DNA of 64,000 nt. Origin: Streptomyces griseoviridis. Lineage in GTDB: Bacteria; Actinomycetota; Actinomycetes; Streptomycetales; Streptomycetaceae. Shown here piece by piece: positions 38,360 to 45,927 of the stretch. The position numbers were made by a program, and so were the translations under genes. The DNA lies in the NCBI GenBank assembly GCA_014649155.1, contig BMSM01000001.1, forward strand, positions 124,001-188,000. The letters are read 5' to 3'. Numbering within the stretch: position 1 is the stretch's first letter; every line of letters starts with the position of its first letter. The notes below the pieces were generated by a model that did not search any database, was not told the origin of the DNA, and saw nothing but the letters and a program-made list of their open reading frames with translations.

Positions 38360-38953
38360 ATGCGACCCCTTTCGATATCCGGTGCCTGGGTGTACGAGCC
38401 GAAGGTCTTCCCCGACGGCCGGGGCAGCTTCCACGAGTGGTTCAAGGCGCCCCTCTTCACCGAGGCGGCCGGCCACCCGCTCACCCTGGCCCAGGCCAAC
38501 ATGTCGGTCTCCAGCCGGGGCACCCTGCGCGGCATCCACTTCGCGGACGTGCCGCCCGGCCAGGCCAAGTACGTCAAGTGCGTGCGCGGCGCGGTCCTCG
38601 ACGTGATCGTGGACATCCGGACCGGCTCGCCGACCTTCGGGAAGTGGGAGGCGGTCCGCCTCGACGACCGGGACCACCACGCCGTCTACCTCTCCGAGGG
38701 GCTCGGACACGGCTTCATGGCGCTCGACGACGACGCCACCGTGGTCTACCTCTGCTCCGAGGGGTACGCGCCCGAGCGGGAGCACGGCATCCACCCGCTC
38801 GACCCGGCCCTCGGCATCGACTGGCCCGCGGACCTGGCGCCGCTGCTCTCCGCCAAGGACGAGCAGGCGCCCACCCTGGCCGAGGCCCGGGAGCAGGGGC
38901 TGCTGCCCTCCTACGAGGAGTGCCTGGCGTACCGGGAGAGCCTCGGCCGCTGA
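38360..38953 (+). CDS. rmlC: dTDP-4-dehydrorhamnose 3,5-epimerase
   Basis: RmlC epimerises C3 and C5 of the 4-keto sugar before RmlD reduction. This 197-residue cupin has FPDGRGSFHEWF, the SSRGTLRGIHF motif holding the catalytic His, VKCVRGAVLDVIVDI, and LGHGFMAL. ATG 38360 was preferred to GTG 38354 because GAGGA lies 8 bp from the ATG but only 2 bp from the GTG. It ends the left glycopolymer block, just before the rplU leader. Confidence 0.9.
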   Translation: MRPLSISGAWVYEPKVFPDGRGSFHEWFKAPLFTEAAGHPLTLAQANMSVSSRGTLRGIHFADVPPGQAKYVKCVRGAVLDVIVDIRTGSPTFGKWEAVRLDDRDHHAVYLSEGLGHGFMALDDDATVVYLCSEGYAPEREHGIHPLDPALGIDWPADLAPLLSAKDEQAPTLAEAREQGLLPSYEECLAYRESLGR

Positions 38954-38984
38954 GCCGCGGGCCCGCCCCGGTTTGACCCGTTCG

Positions 38985-39145
38985 GCCGGGGCCCCGTAAT
39001 CTGGACCATCGGCATGTCCGCTGACGTGCCAACCCCCGTAAACCTCTTCCTCCGGAGCACACGGTGTTCCGGAGAGGCCGCTCGCGCCCGGCGCGGGCGG
39101 CTGGACTGCGGGGGTGCCGTTCCCGAGCGAGAGAGTGAGATCCGC
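38985..39145 (+). promoter_or_regulatory. structured leader of the rplU-rpmA operon
   Basis: TAATCT near 38997 could be a -10. Downstream, the leader can form stem-loops, including CTCCGGA/TCCGGAG and a GCCGC-CGGGCGGC-type GC stem before the start codon. An autoregulatory L21 leader is known in Firmicutes; a functional analogue here is only a suggestion. Confidence 0.3.
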
Positions 39146-39466
39146 GTGTACGCCATCGTGCGCAGCGGTGGTCGCCAGCACAAGGTTGCTGTCGGCGACA
39201 TCGTTGAGGTTGACAAGATTTCCACTGCCAAGGTTGGCGACACGGTCGAGCTCTCGACCCTGCTCGTTGTCGACGGCGACGCTGTGACCAGCGACCCGTG
39301 GGTGCTGGCCGGCATCAAGGTCCAGGCCGAGGTCGTGGACCACCACAAGGGCCAGAAGATCGACATTCTGCGCTACAAGAACAAGACCGGCTACCGCCGT
39401 CGTCAGGGCCACCGCCAGCAGTACACGGCGATCAAGGTCACTGAGATCCCCGCGGCTGCGAAGTAA
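39146..39466 (+). CDS. rplU: 50S ribosomal protein L21
   Basis: This 106-residue protein starts [17 protein letters not shown] at a GTG and contains [14 protein letters not shown] at the C-terminus. L21 binds 23S rRNA domain V. Codon use in this gene is less extreme in GC (GTT, GCT and ATT appear) than in its neighbours, as expected for a highly expressed ribosomal gene. It is followed 14 bp later by rpmA. The in-frame extension to 39014 has no ribosome site. Confidence 0.96.
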   Translation: MYAIVRSGGRQHKVAVGDIVEVDKISTAKVGDTVELSTLLVVDGDAVTSDPWVLAGIKVQAEVVDHHKGQKIDILRYKNKTGYRRRQGHRQQYTAIKVTEIPAAAK

Positions 39467-39480
39467 GGGACTGAGGAGAC

Positions 39481-39735
39481 ATGGCACACAAGAAGGGCGC
39501 ATCGTCCACCCGGAACGGTCGCGACTCCAATGCCCAGCGGCTCGGCGTGAAGCGCTTCGGCGGTCAGGCCGTCAACGCGGGTGAGATCCTGGTCCGCCAG
39601 CGCGGCACGCACTTCCACCCGGGTGCGGGCGTCGGCCGTGGCGGCGACGACACGCTGTTCGCGCTGCAGGCCGGTGCGGTGCAGTTCGGCACCCACCGCG
39701 GCCGCAAGGTCGTGAACATCGTCCCGGTCGCCTGA
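39481..39735 (+). CDS. rpmA: 50S ribosomal protein L27
   Basis: This 84-residue L27 has [16 protein letters not shown], the N-terminus that reaches the peptidyl transferase centre, and [23 protein letters not shown]. The start is an ATG after TGAGGAGAC. It is in an operon with rplU and is followed by a terminator and obgE. Confidence 0.97.
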   Translation: MAHKKGASSTRNGRDSNAQRLGVKRFGGQAVNAGEILVRQRGTHFHPGAGVGRGGDDTLFALQAGAVQFGTHRGRKVVNIVPVA

Positions 39736-39750
39736 CCGGACCCTGTCGCG

Positions 39751-39789
39751 AGGCGGACCTCACTTCCCTCACGGGAAGCGGGTCCGCCT
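39751..39789 (+). terminator. terminator after rpmA
   Basis: The outer stem pairs 39751-39759 with 39781-39789 and the inner stem pairs 39763-39768 with 39773-39778, followed by TTT. It separates rplU-rpmA from obgE. Confidence 0.65.
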
Positions 39790-39839
39790 TTCGCGTGTTA
39801 CGTAGACATCATCCCGTCAGTATCTGGAGGCACCCCACC

Positions 39840-41276
39840 ATGACCACCTTCGTGGACCGCGTCGAGCTGCACGTCGCCGCGGGTAACGGAGGCCACGGCT
39901 GTGCCTCCGTACACCGGGAGAAGTTCAAGCCGCTCGGCGGCCCGGACGGCGGCAACGGCGGCCGGGGCGGCGATGTGATCCTCACCGTCGACCAGTCCGT
40001 GACCACCCTCCTGGACTACCACCACTCCCCGCACCGCAAGGCCACCAACGGCAAGCCCGGCGAGGGCGGCAACCGCTCCGGCAAGGACGGGCAGGACCTG
40101 GTGCTGCCGGTGCCGGACGGCACCGTCGTCCTCGACAAGGCGGGCAACGTCCTGGCCGACCTGGTCGGCCACGGCACGTCCTTCGTCGCCGCCCAGGGCG
40201 GCCGCGGCGGCCTCGGCAACGCGGCGCTGGCCAGCGCCCGCCGCAAGGCGCCCGGCTTCGCGCTGCTCGGCGAGCCCGGTGACCTCCAGGACGTCGTCCT
40301 GGAGCTGAAGACCGTCGCCGACGTCGCGCTGGTCGGTTACCCGAGCGCGGGCAAGTCCTCGCTGATCTCGGTGCTCTCCGCGGCCAAGCCGAAGATCGCG
40401 GACTACCCGTTCACCACGCTGGTCCCGAACCTGGGCGTGGTCACCGCCGGCTCCACCGTCTACACGATCGCGGACGTGCCGGGCCTCATCCCGGGCGCCA
40501 GCCAGGGCCGCGGCCTCGGTCTGGAGTTCCTGCGGCACGTCGAGCGGTGCAGCGTGCTGGTGCACGTCCTGGACACCGCCACCCTGGAGTCCGACCGCGA
40601 CCCCGTCTCCGACCTCGACATCATCGAGGAGGAGCTGCGGCAGTACGGCGGCCTCGGCGACCGGCCCCGCGTGGTCGTGCTGAACAAGACCGACGTCCCC
40701 GACGGCCGGGAGCTGGCCGAGATGGTCCGGCCCGACCTGGAGGCGCGCGGCTACCGCGTCTTCGAGGTGTCGGCCGTCGCCCACCTCGGCCTGCGCGAGC
40801 TGTCGTTCGCCCTGGCGGAGCTGGTGGGCCGGGCGCGGGCCGCCCGGCCGAAGGAGGAGGCCACCCGGATCGTGATCCGGCCCAAGGCGGTCGACGACAC
40901 CGGCTTCACGGTCTCCCGTGAGGAGGACGGCCTGTTCCGGGTGCGCGGCGAGAAGCCCGAGCGCTGGGTGCGGCAGACCGACTTCAACAACGACGAGGCC
41001 GTGGGCTACCTCGCCGACCGGCTGGGCCGGCTCGGCGTGGAGGAACAGCTGGTCAAGGCCGGCGCGCGGGCCGGCGACGGCGTCGCCATCGGCCCCGAGG
41101 ACAACGCGGTCGTCTTCGACTGGGAACCGTCGATGATGGCCGGCGCCGAGATGCTCGGCCGGCGCGGCGAGGACCACCGCTTCGAGGCGCCCCGGCCCGC
41201 GGCCCAGCGCCGCCGGGACCGGCAGGCCGAACGGGACGAGGCGGACCAGGCGTTCGAGGGCTTCGAGCCCTTCTAG
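39840..41276 (+). CDS. obgE: Obg-family GTPase
   Basis: Obg is an essential ribosome-assembly and development-linked GTPase. This 478-residue protein has the N-terminal Obg fold with its Gly-rich helices ([16 protein letters not shown]), a GTPase domain with G1 [10 protein letters not shown] near 166, G3 DVPGLIPGA, and G4 NKTD. A C-terminal OCT domain (about 340-430) with [22 protein letters not shown] is present, followed by a charged tail. ATG 39840 follows TCTGGAGG. In S. coelicolor Obg influences aerial mycelium formation. Its TAG stop forms the left edge of the repeat at 41273-41357. Confidence 0.96.
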   Translation: MTTFVDRVELHVAAGNGGHGCASVHREKFKPLGGPDGGNGGRGGDVILTVDQSVTTLLDYHHSPHRKATNGKPGEGGNRSGKDGQDLVLPVPDGTVVLDKAGNVLADLVGHGTSFVAAQGGRGGLGNAALASARRKAPGFALLGEPGDLQDVVLELKTVADVALVGYPSAGKSSLISVLSAAKPKIADYPFTTLVPNLGVVTAGSTVYTIADVPGLIPGASQGRGLGLEFLRHVERCSVLVHVLDTATLESDRDPVSDLDIIEEELRQYGGLGDRPRVVVLNKTDVPDGRELAEMVRPDLEARGYRVFEVSAVAHLGLRELSFALAELVGRARAARPKEEATRIVIRPKAVDDTGFTVSREEDGLFRVRGEKPERWVRQTDFNNDEAVGYLADRLGRLGVEEQLVKAGARAGDGVAIGPEDNAVVFDWEPSMMAGAEMLGRRGEDHRFEAPRPAAQRRRDRQAERDEADQAFEGFEPF

Positions 41277-41357
41277 GGCCGGTCGTTCGGATGAGGTCGC
41301 GGGGAATCGGCTGCGTCTTCCCCGCGTCTGCCGCGTGATCCGAACGGCAGGCCCTGG
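41273..41357. repeat. palindromic intergenic repeat, copy A
   Basis: About 85 bp that begins at the TAG stop of obgE. The ends are imperfect inverted repeats of about 20 bp (GTCGTTCGGAT / ATCCGAACGGC), and the middle is a perfect 9-bp hairpin CGCGGGGAA/TTCCCCGCG. It differs from copy B (52211-52295) at only about nine positions. It can act as a terminator and looks like a dispersed repeat family member. Confidence 0.7.
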
Positions 41358-41390
41358 CCGCCGCAGGACGTGAACGGCGCCGGGTGAGGT

Positions 41391-41412
41391 GTTCGCCCGG
41401 CGCTCATCCGAG
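41391..41412 (+). promoter_or_regulatory. candidate PHO box upstream of phoD
   Basis: Two adjacent 11-nt units, GTTCGCCCGGC and GCTCATCCGAG, resemble the direct repeat unit of Streptomyces PhoP boxes, whose conserved part is GTTCACC. Each matches about five of seven conserved positions. The location 160 bp upstream of a phosphatase gene supports PhoP control. Confidence 0.4.
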
Positions 41413-41572
41413 GGACCCGTCGTGGTCAGCGGGCGTTCCCGCACCGCGGCGGGTTTCGCGCTGTCCGCCTCCTTGTCATGCACTCGCCTTACTCGGTTCA
41501 GCGGGCGGTCCCGTGCCGCATGGGACGTTCCGGTGGTCGAAGAGGCCACCGTGGCAAGGGAGTCCCGCCTAC

Positions 41573-43150
41573 ATGAGTGCCGACATGACCGCCGACCCGA
41601 CCGCGGTGCCCGCCCCCGGCAGGCGCCGCTTCCTGACCGGCGGCGCCGCCGTGCTCGGGGCCGTCGCCACCGCCCAGCTCTGGCTGCCCGCCAGCGCCCA
41701 GGCCGCCGAGGTCCCGCTGCCCGAGGACGTGTTCAGCCTGGGCGTCGCCTCCGGTGACCCGCTCCCGGACGGCGTCGTGCTGTGGACCCGGCTCGCCCCC
41801 GACCCGCCGGCCGGCGGCGGCATGCCCGCCCGGACGGTCCCGGTGGAGTGGGAGGTCGCCTCGGACGCCCGGTTCGGGGACGTGGTCCGCCGGGGCCACA
41901 CCGTCGCCCGGCCCGCCCTCGGGCACAGCGTCCACGTCGACGTCCGGGGCCTGCGCCCGGGACGCACGTACTGGTTCCGCTTCCGGGCCGGCGGCCGGAT
42001 CTCGCCCACCGGGCGCACCCGCACCGCCCCCGCCCCGACCGCCGCGGGCACCGGCGGCCTCCGTGTCGCGCTGGCCTCCTGCCAGAACTGGCAGCAGGGG
42101 TACTTCACCCCGTACGCCGACATGCTGGCGCAGGACCCGGACGTCGTGCTCTTCGTCGGCGACTACATCTACGAGTCCGCCCCGTCCGCCACCGCCGTAC
42201 GCCGCCACGAGGGCAGCGGTGAGCCGTACTCGCTCACCCAGTACCGCAACCGCTACGCCCAGTACCGCAGCGACCCCGACCTCGCCGCGATGCACGCCCA
42301 CGCGCCGTTCGTCGTCACCTTCGACGACCATGAGGTCGACAACGACTACGCCGGACAGGTCCCACAGGACCCCGGCAAGCAGGCGCCCGACGCCTTCGCC
42401 GACCGCCTCACCGCCGCCTACCAGGCGTACTACGAGCACATGCCGGTGCGCGCCACCGCCGTCCCCGACGGCCCGCACATCAAGATGTTCCGCCGCCTGG
42501 AGTTCGGCCGGCTGGCCCGGCTCAACGTGCTCGACACCCGGCAGTACCGCAGCGACCAGGCCACCACCCAGGCCGGCGCCCAGGACCCGTCGATGACCAT
42601 GCTGGGCGCCCGGCAGAAGAAGTGGCTGCTGGACGGGCTGCACGGCTCGGGGGCCCGGTGGAACCTGATCGCCTCCCAGATCATGATGGCCGAGACCGAC
42701 CTGAAGGTCGGCGACGGCAAGCTCTGGTACTACGACGCCTGGGACGGCTACCAGGCCGAACGCAACGCGCTGCTCCAGGAGTTCCGGCAGGTCCGCAACC
42801 CGGTCGTGCTCACCGGCGACCGCCACCTCACCATGGTCAGCGACCTGAGGACCGACTACGCCGACCCCGGCTCCCCGGTCGTCGGCGCCGAGTTCGTCGG
42901 CACCTCCATCTCCAGCAACGGCGACCAGGACCAGGCCGCCTTCCACGCCCAGTTCGACCCGCTGAGGGGCGACAACCCGCACTGGAAGCTGGTCGACGCC
43001 CACCGCGGCTACCACCTCTTCGACATCCGTCCCGGCGGCATCGACGCCCGGGTGCGGACCGTGAGCACGGTGGTCAGGCCCACGGCCGAGGCCGCCACCC
43101 TGGCCCGGCTCCGGGTGGAGGCGGGCCGCCCCGGCGTCTCCCTGGCGTGA
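41573..43150 (+). CDS. phoD: PhoD-family alkaline phosphatase/phosphodiesterase, Tat-exported
   Basis: This 525-residue protein has a Tat signal (RRRFLTGGAAVLG near 17-29, ending ASAQA). A Fn3-like N-terminal domain (FSLGVASGDPLPDGVVLWTR) is followed by the PhoD metallophosphatase domain with FVGDYIYE, FDDHEVDNDYAG and LTGDRHL metal-binding motifs. PhoD enzymes are secreted, Ca/Fe-dependent, and in Bacillus hydrolyse teichoic acids to free phosphate. Placement next to teichoic-acid-type genes fits that use. ATG 41573 follows AAGGGAG. Confidence 0.9.
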   Translation: MSADMTADPTAVPAPGRRRFLTGGAAVLGAVATAQLWLPASAQAAEVPLPEDVFSLGVASGDPLPDGVVLWTRLAPDPPAGGGMPARTVPVEWEVASDARFGDVVRRGHTVARPALGHSVHVDVRGLRPGRTYWFRFRAGGRISPTGRTRTAPAPTAAGTGGLRVALASCQNWQQGYFTPYADMLAQDPDVVLFVGDYIYESAPSATAVRRHEGSGEPYSLTQYRNRYAQYRSDPDLAAMHAHAPFVVTFDDHEVDNDYAGQVPQDPGKQAPDAFADRLTAAYQAYYEHMPVRATAVPDGPHIKMFRRLEFGRLARLNVLDTRQYRSDQATTQAGAQDPSMTMLGARQKKWLLDGLHGSGARWNLIASQIMMAETDLKVGDGKLWYYDAWDGYQAERNALLQEFRQVRNPVVLTGDRHLTMVSDLRTDYADPGSPVVGAEFVGTSISSNGDQDQAAFHAQFDPLRGDNPHWKLVDAHRGYHLFDIRPGGIDARVRTVSTVVRPTAEAATLARLRVEAGRPGVSLA

Positions 43151-43215
43151 GGCACCGCACCGGCGGTCACGTCTCCTGACCGCCCCTCAGAAAGCCCTCT
43201 CACCCTCCTTCGACC

Positions 43216-44071
43216 ATGGAGACGGACCGTAAGAGAGGCGACGCCCCGGCCGGGGCCGGGGGACCGGTGACCCCCTGCCCGGCCGGGACACGGGCTGGTG
43301 TGCGTAGGCCCGCACACGACCGGGACCACCTCGGTCCAGGGCGCGCTGTCCGCCGCGAAGGACGCCCCGCGGGCGCACGGCGTGGAGTTCCCGGCGGACA
43401 CCCGGCAACCCGGCCCCCGTCTCCGCCGCCCTCGCGGTCCGCGCCCGCCCCGGGACGCCCGGCGACCGCCCGCCCGGCGAACGGCACGGGGAGACCCCGG
43501 TCGCCCCGGTCGCCGCCACCGGCGACCGCACCCCGGTGGCCAGCGGCGAGTTCTCCGCCGACGCCCCGACGCCCCGACGCCCCGACGCCCCGACGCCCCG
43601 ACGCCCCGACGCCCCGACGCCCCGACGCCCCGACCATCGGGCGGATCGTGCGCGAACTGGGCGGCGACCGGGCGGAGATCCTGGTCACCCTGCGCCCGCC
43701 GGCGAGGATCATGCCACGCACGTGGGGAACGTGTGCGCCCCCGGCCCGGACGACGCGCGCGTCCACACCCCGCGCTGGGCGGACGAGGCCGCGGCGGCGA
43801 TCGGCGCGGAGATGGCCGGGCGGATCTCGGCGGCGGGCGTGCGCGTCCTGGGCGACCCGGCGCCGCCGCCCACCGGGCCCGCCGCCGCGGGCCCGGCCGG
43901 CACCGAGCCGCGCATCGCCCCCGAGGTGGCCGCCCGGGCCCTGTGCGCCGCCCTGGCCGCGCCCGGCGCGGCACCGCCCCGCCGAAGTCGCGTACCGTGC
44001 ACCAGACGTCCTCCGAGGACCTCGTCGAGGTGCTCGGCCACCGCGCCCTGAAAAAGCTGCGGCGGCAGTGA
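43216..44071 (+). pseudogene. decayed sulfotransferase-like gene with several frameshifts
   Basis: Pieces of one protein are spread over the three plus frames. VCVGPHTTGTTSVQGAL (frame of 43298) resembles the P-loop start GTHKTGTTxLQ of sulfotransferase-like proteins. VASGEFSADA precedes a repeat tract; TIGRIVRELGGDRAEILVTL follows in another frame; AEMAGRISAAGVRVLGDP returns to the earlier frame; RTVHQTSSEDLVEVLGHRAL ends at 44071 in a third. At least three or four frame changes mean no functional product. The gene probably belonged to the adjacent glycopolymer block. Confidence 0.65.
43563..43634 (+). repeat. nine perfect tandem copies of GCCCCGAC
   Basis: Seventy-two bases consist of nine uninterrupted 8-bp units inside the sulfotransferase-like pseudogene. 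Because 8 is not a multiple of 3, each gain or loss of a unit changes the downstream frame. The upstream segment is in frame 0 (VASGEFSADA) and the downstream segment (TIGRIVRELGG) is in frame 1; ten or seven copies would join them. Confidence 0.9.
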
Positions 44072-44180
44072 ACCGACGAGGCGTCACCCGGCGCGATCAC
44101 CGCTCCTGTGGACTTACTCACAGCAATTCCACAACGGGAGTCGGGCGGGGTCCGGACACGTCGTGCCCCTCGCCGGGAGC

Positions 44181-44234
44181 GCAAGGTGAATGGCAGGTTG
44201 CGCGCACATATGCGTCAGAGGTCGCTCACCTTGC
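44181..44234 (+). promoter_or_regulatory. concentric dyad upstream of the CDP-ribitol synthesis gene
   Basis: Outer arms GCAAGGTGA (44181-44189) and TCACCTTGC (44226-44234) share their centre, within one base, with the inner dyad CGCA-CATA-TGCG (44203-44214). The pattern suggests an operator or a structured leader 62 bp before the start codon. Confidence 0.35.
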
Positions 44235-44295
44235 ACTGCGGTAACCACAAGTGGGACCATTTCCAGGTTCCCTGTCGCCCCAAGGTAGGTCACCT

Positions 44296-45792
44296 GTGTC
44301 CCAGCACATAGCCAAGCCCCGTACCACCGCAGTGATCCTGGCCGGTGGCACCGGTCAGCGGGTGGGTCTGTCGATCCCCAAGCAGTTGCTGAAGATCGCC
44401 GGCAAGGCAGTCATCGAGCACACACTGACCACCTTCGAGAACGCCGACTCCATCGACGACATCATCGTGCTGATGGCGCCGGGCTACGTCCCCGACATCG
44501 AGAAGATCGTCGCCAAGGCCGGCTTCACCAAGGTCAAGAAGATCATCGAGGGCGGCGCCACCCGCAACGAGACCACCGAGCGCGCCATCGCCGCCCTCGG
44601 CGAGGGCCTGGCCGAGGGCGAGGACCGCCACGTCCTCTTCCACGACGCCGTCCGCCCCCTGCTGTCGCAGCGCGTCATCGACGACTGCGTGGCCGCGCTG
44701 GACCGTTACGACGCCGTCGACGTGGCGATCCCGTCCGCCGACACCATCATCGTCACCCGCACCCACGGCTCCGACGGCGAGTTCATCACCGACGTCCCGG
44801 ACCGCTCCCGGCTGCGCCGCGGGCAGACCCCGCAGGCCTTCAAGCTGTCCACCATCCGCCGCGCCTACGAGGTCGCCGCCGGCGACCCGAACTTCCAGGC
44901 CACGGACGACTGCTCGGTCGTGCTCAAGTACCTGCCGGACGTGCCGATCCACGTCGTCGCGGGTGACGAGTACAACATGAAGGTCACCCAGCCCGTCGAC
45001 GTCTTCATCGCCGACAAGCTCTTCCAGCTCGCCTCCAGCGCCGCCCCCGAGCAGGTCGGCGAGGAGTCCTACCGCGAGCTGCTCACCGGGAAGACCATGG
45101 TCGTCTTCGGCGGCTCCTACGGCATCGGCAAGGACATCGCCGAACTCGCCGAGTCCTACGGCGCCACCGTCTACGCGCTGGGCCGCTCCACCACAGGCAC
45201 CCACGTGGAGAACCCGGAGGAGGTCGACGACGCCCTGTCCAAGGCGTACGCCGAGACCGGCCGGATCGACTACGTCGTCAACACCGCCGGGGTGCTCCGC
45301 ATCGGCAAGCTCGCCGAGACCGACAACGCCACCATCGAGGAGGCGCTGAAGGTCAACTACCTGGCCCCGGTGCAGATCGCCCGCTCCTCGTACAAGTACC
45401 TGGCCGAGACCAAGGGCCAGCTGCTGCTGTACACCTCCAGCAGCTACACCCGCGGTCGCGCCGAGTACAGCCTGTACTCCTCCACCAAGGCCGCCATGGT
45501 CAATCTCACCCAGGCGCTCTCCGACGAGTGGGCCGGTGACGGTGTCCGCGTCAACTGCGTCAACCCCGAGCGGACCGCGACGCCGATGCGCACCAAGGCG
45601 TTCGGCCAGGAGCCCGCGGGCAGCCTGCTCTCCTCCGACGCCGTGGCCCGCGCCTCCCTCGACGTGCTGCTGTCGGAACTGACCGGTCACGTCATCGACG
45701 TACGGCAGCAGGACCCGACCGCCGGTGCCGCGAAGGCGTCCGGATTCGAGCAGGCACTGGCCGCGGTGCTTGACCGACAGGACGGCGTGTAA
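44296..45792 (+). CDS. bifunctional ribitol-5-phosphate cytidylyltransferase / SDR reductase
   Basis: This 498-residue fusion has an N-terminal IspD/TarI-type cytidylyltransferase (1-230) with TTAVILAGGTGQRVG, SIPKQLLKIAGKAVIEHTL, FHDAVRPLLS and RRGQTPQAFKL. The C-terminal SDR domain (about 265-480) has VVFGGSYGIGKDIAE, NTAGVL and YSLYSSTK (YxxxK). This architecture matches Haemophilus Bcs1/Acs1, which reduces ribulose-5-phosphate and couples ribitol-5-phosphate to CTP to give CDP-ribitol. The reductase class (SDR) differs from the zinc alcohol dehydrogenase type TarJ of Staphylococcus. GTG 44296 follows AAGGTAGG at 9-10 bp. It feeds the phosphotransferases downstream. Confidence 0.82.
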   Translation: MSQHIAKPRTTAVILAGGTGQRVGLSIPKQLLKIAGKAVIEHTLTTFENADSIDDIIVLMAPGYVPDIEKIVAKAGFTKVKKIIEGGATRNETTERAIAALGEGLAEGEDRHVLFHDAVRPLLSQRVIDDCVAALDRYDAVDVAIPSADTIIVTRTHGSDGEFITDVPDRSRLRRGQTPQAFKLSTIRRAYEVAAGDPNFQATDDCSVVLKYLPDVPIHVVAGDEYNMKVTQPVDVFIADKLFQLASSAAPEQVGEESYRELLTGKTMVVFGGSYGIGKDIAELAESYGATVYALGRSTTGTHVENPEEVDDALSKAYAETGRIDYVVNTAGVLRIGKLAETDNATIEEALKVNYLAPVQIARSSYKYLAETKGQLLLYTSSSYTRGRAEYSLYSSTKAAMVNLTQALSDEWAGDGVRVNCVNPERTATPMRTKAFGQEPAGSLLSSDAVARASLDVLLSELTGHVIDVRQQDPTAGAAKASGFEQALAAVLDRQDGV

Positions 45793-45817
45793 TAATCCCC
45801 GGAATCCGCCTTGGGCA

Positions 45818-45866
45818 ATTCAGGCCTCTGTGTCACTCGTAATGGAGTGCTCGCGGGGGCCTGAAT
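45818..45866 (+). promoter_or_regulatory. two-tier stem-loop between the CDP-ribitol gene and the phosphotransferase
   Basis: Outer arms ATTCAGGCC (45818-45826) and GGCCTGAAT (45858-45866) enclose an inner stem CACTC/GAGTG (45834-45838 and 45845-45849) with loop GTAATG. The 135-bp spacer is AT-richer than the flanking genes. It may be a partial terminator or processing site in the operon. Confidence 0.4.
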
Positions 45867-45927
45867 CCGTAAGCGGCCGTGCCGCGGCACCGATCCGGAA
45901 ATTCCCCCCTCAACGAGCAGGTTCTCC

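Noticed and set aside
33313..38953. rml genes considered as part of an antibiotic deoxysugar cluster
   Set aside because: No polyketide, peptide or aminoglycoside genes are nearby. The associated TarS-like transferase and CDP-ribitol genes favour a cell-wall polymer.
33145..41276. Left glycopolymer block considered as a recent horizontal island
   Set aside because: Codon use and GC of the genes match the chromosome, and no integrase, IS or direct repeat borders were found; only the spacer is AT-rich.
43563..43634. Tandem repeat considered as CRISPR or origin iterons
   Set aside because: The units are 8 bp with no spacers, lie inside a decayed coding sequence, and are pure GC; neither CRISPR nor replication iterons fit.
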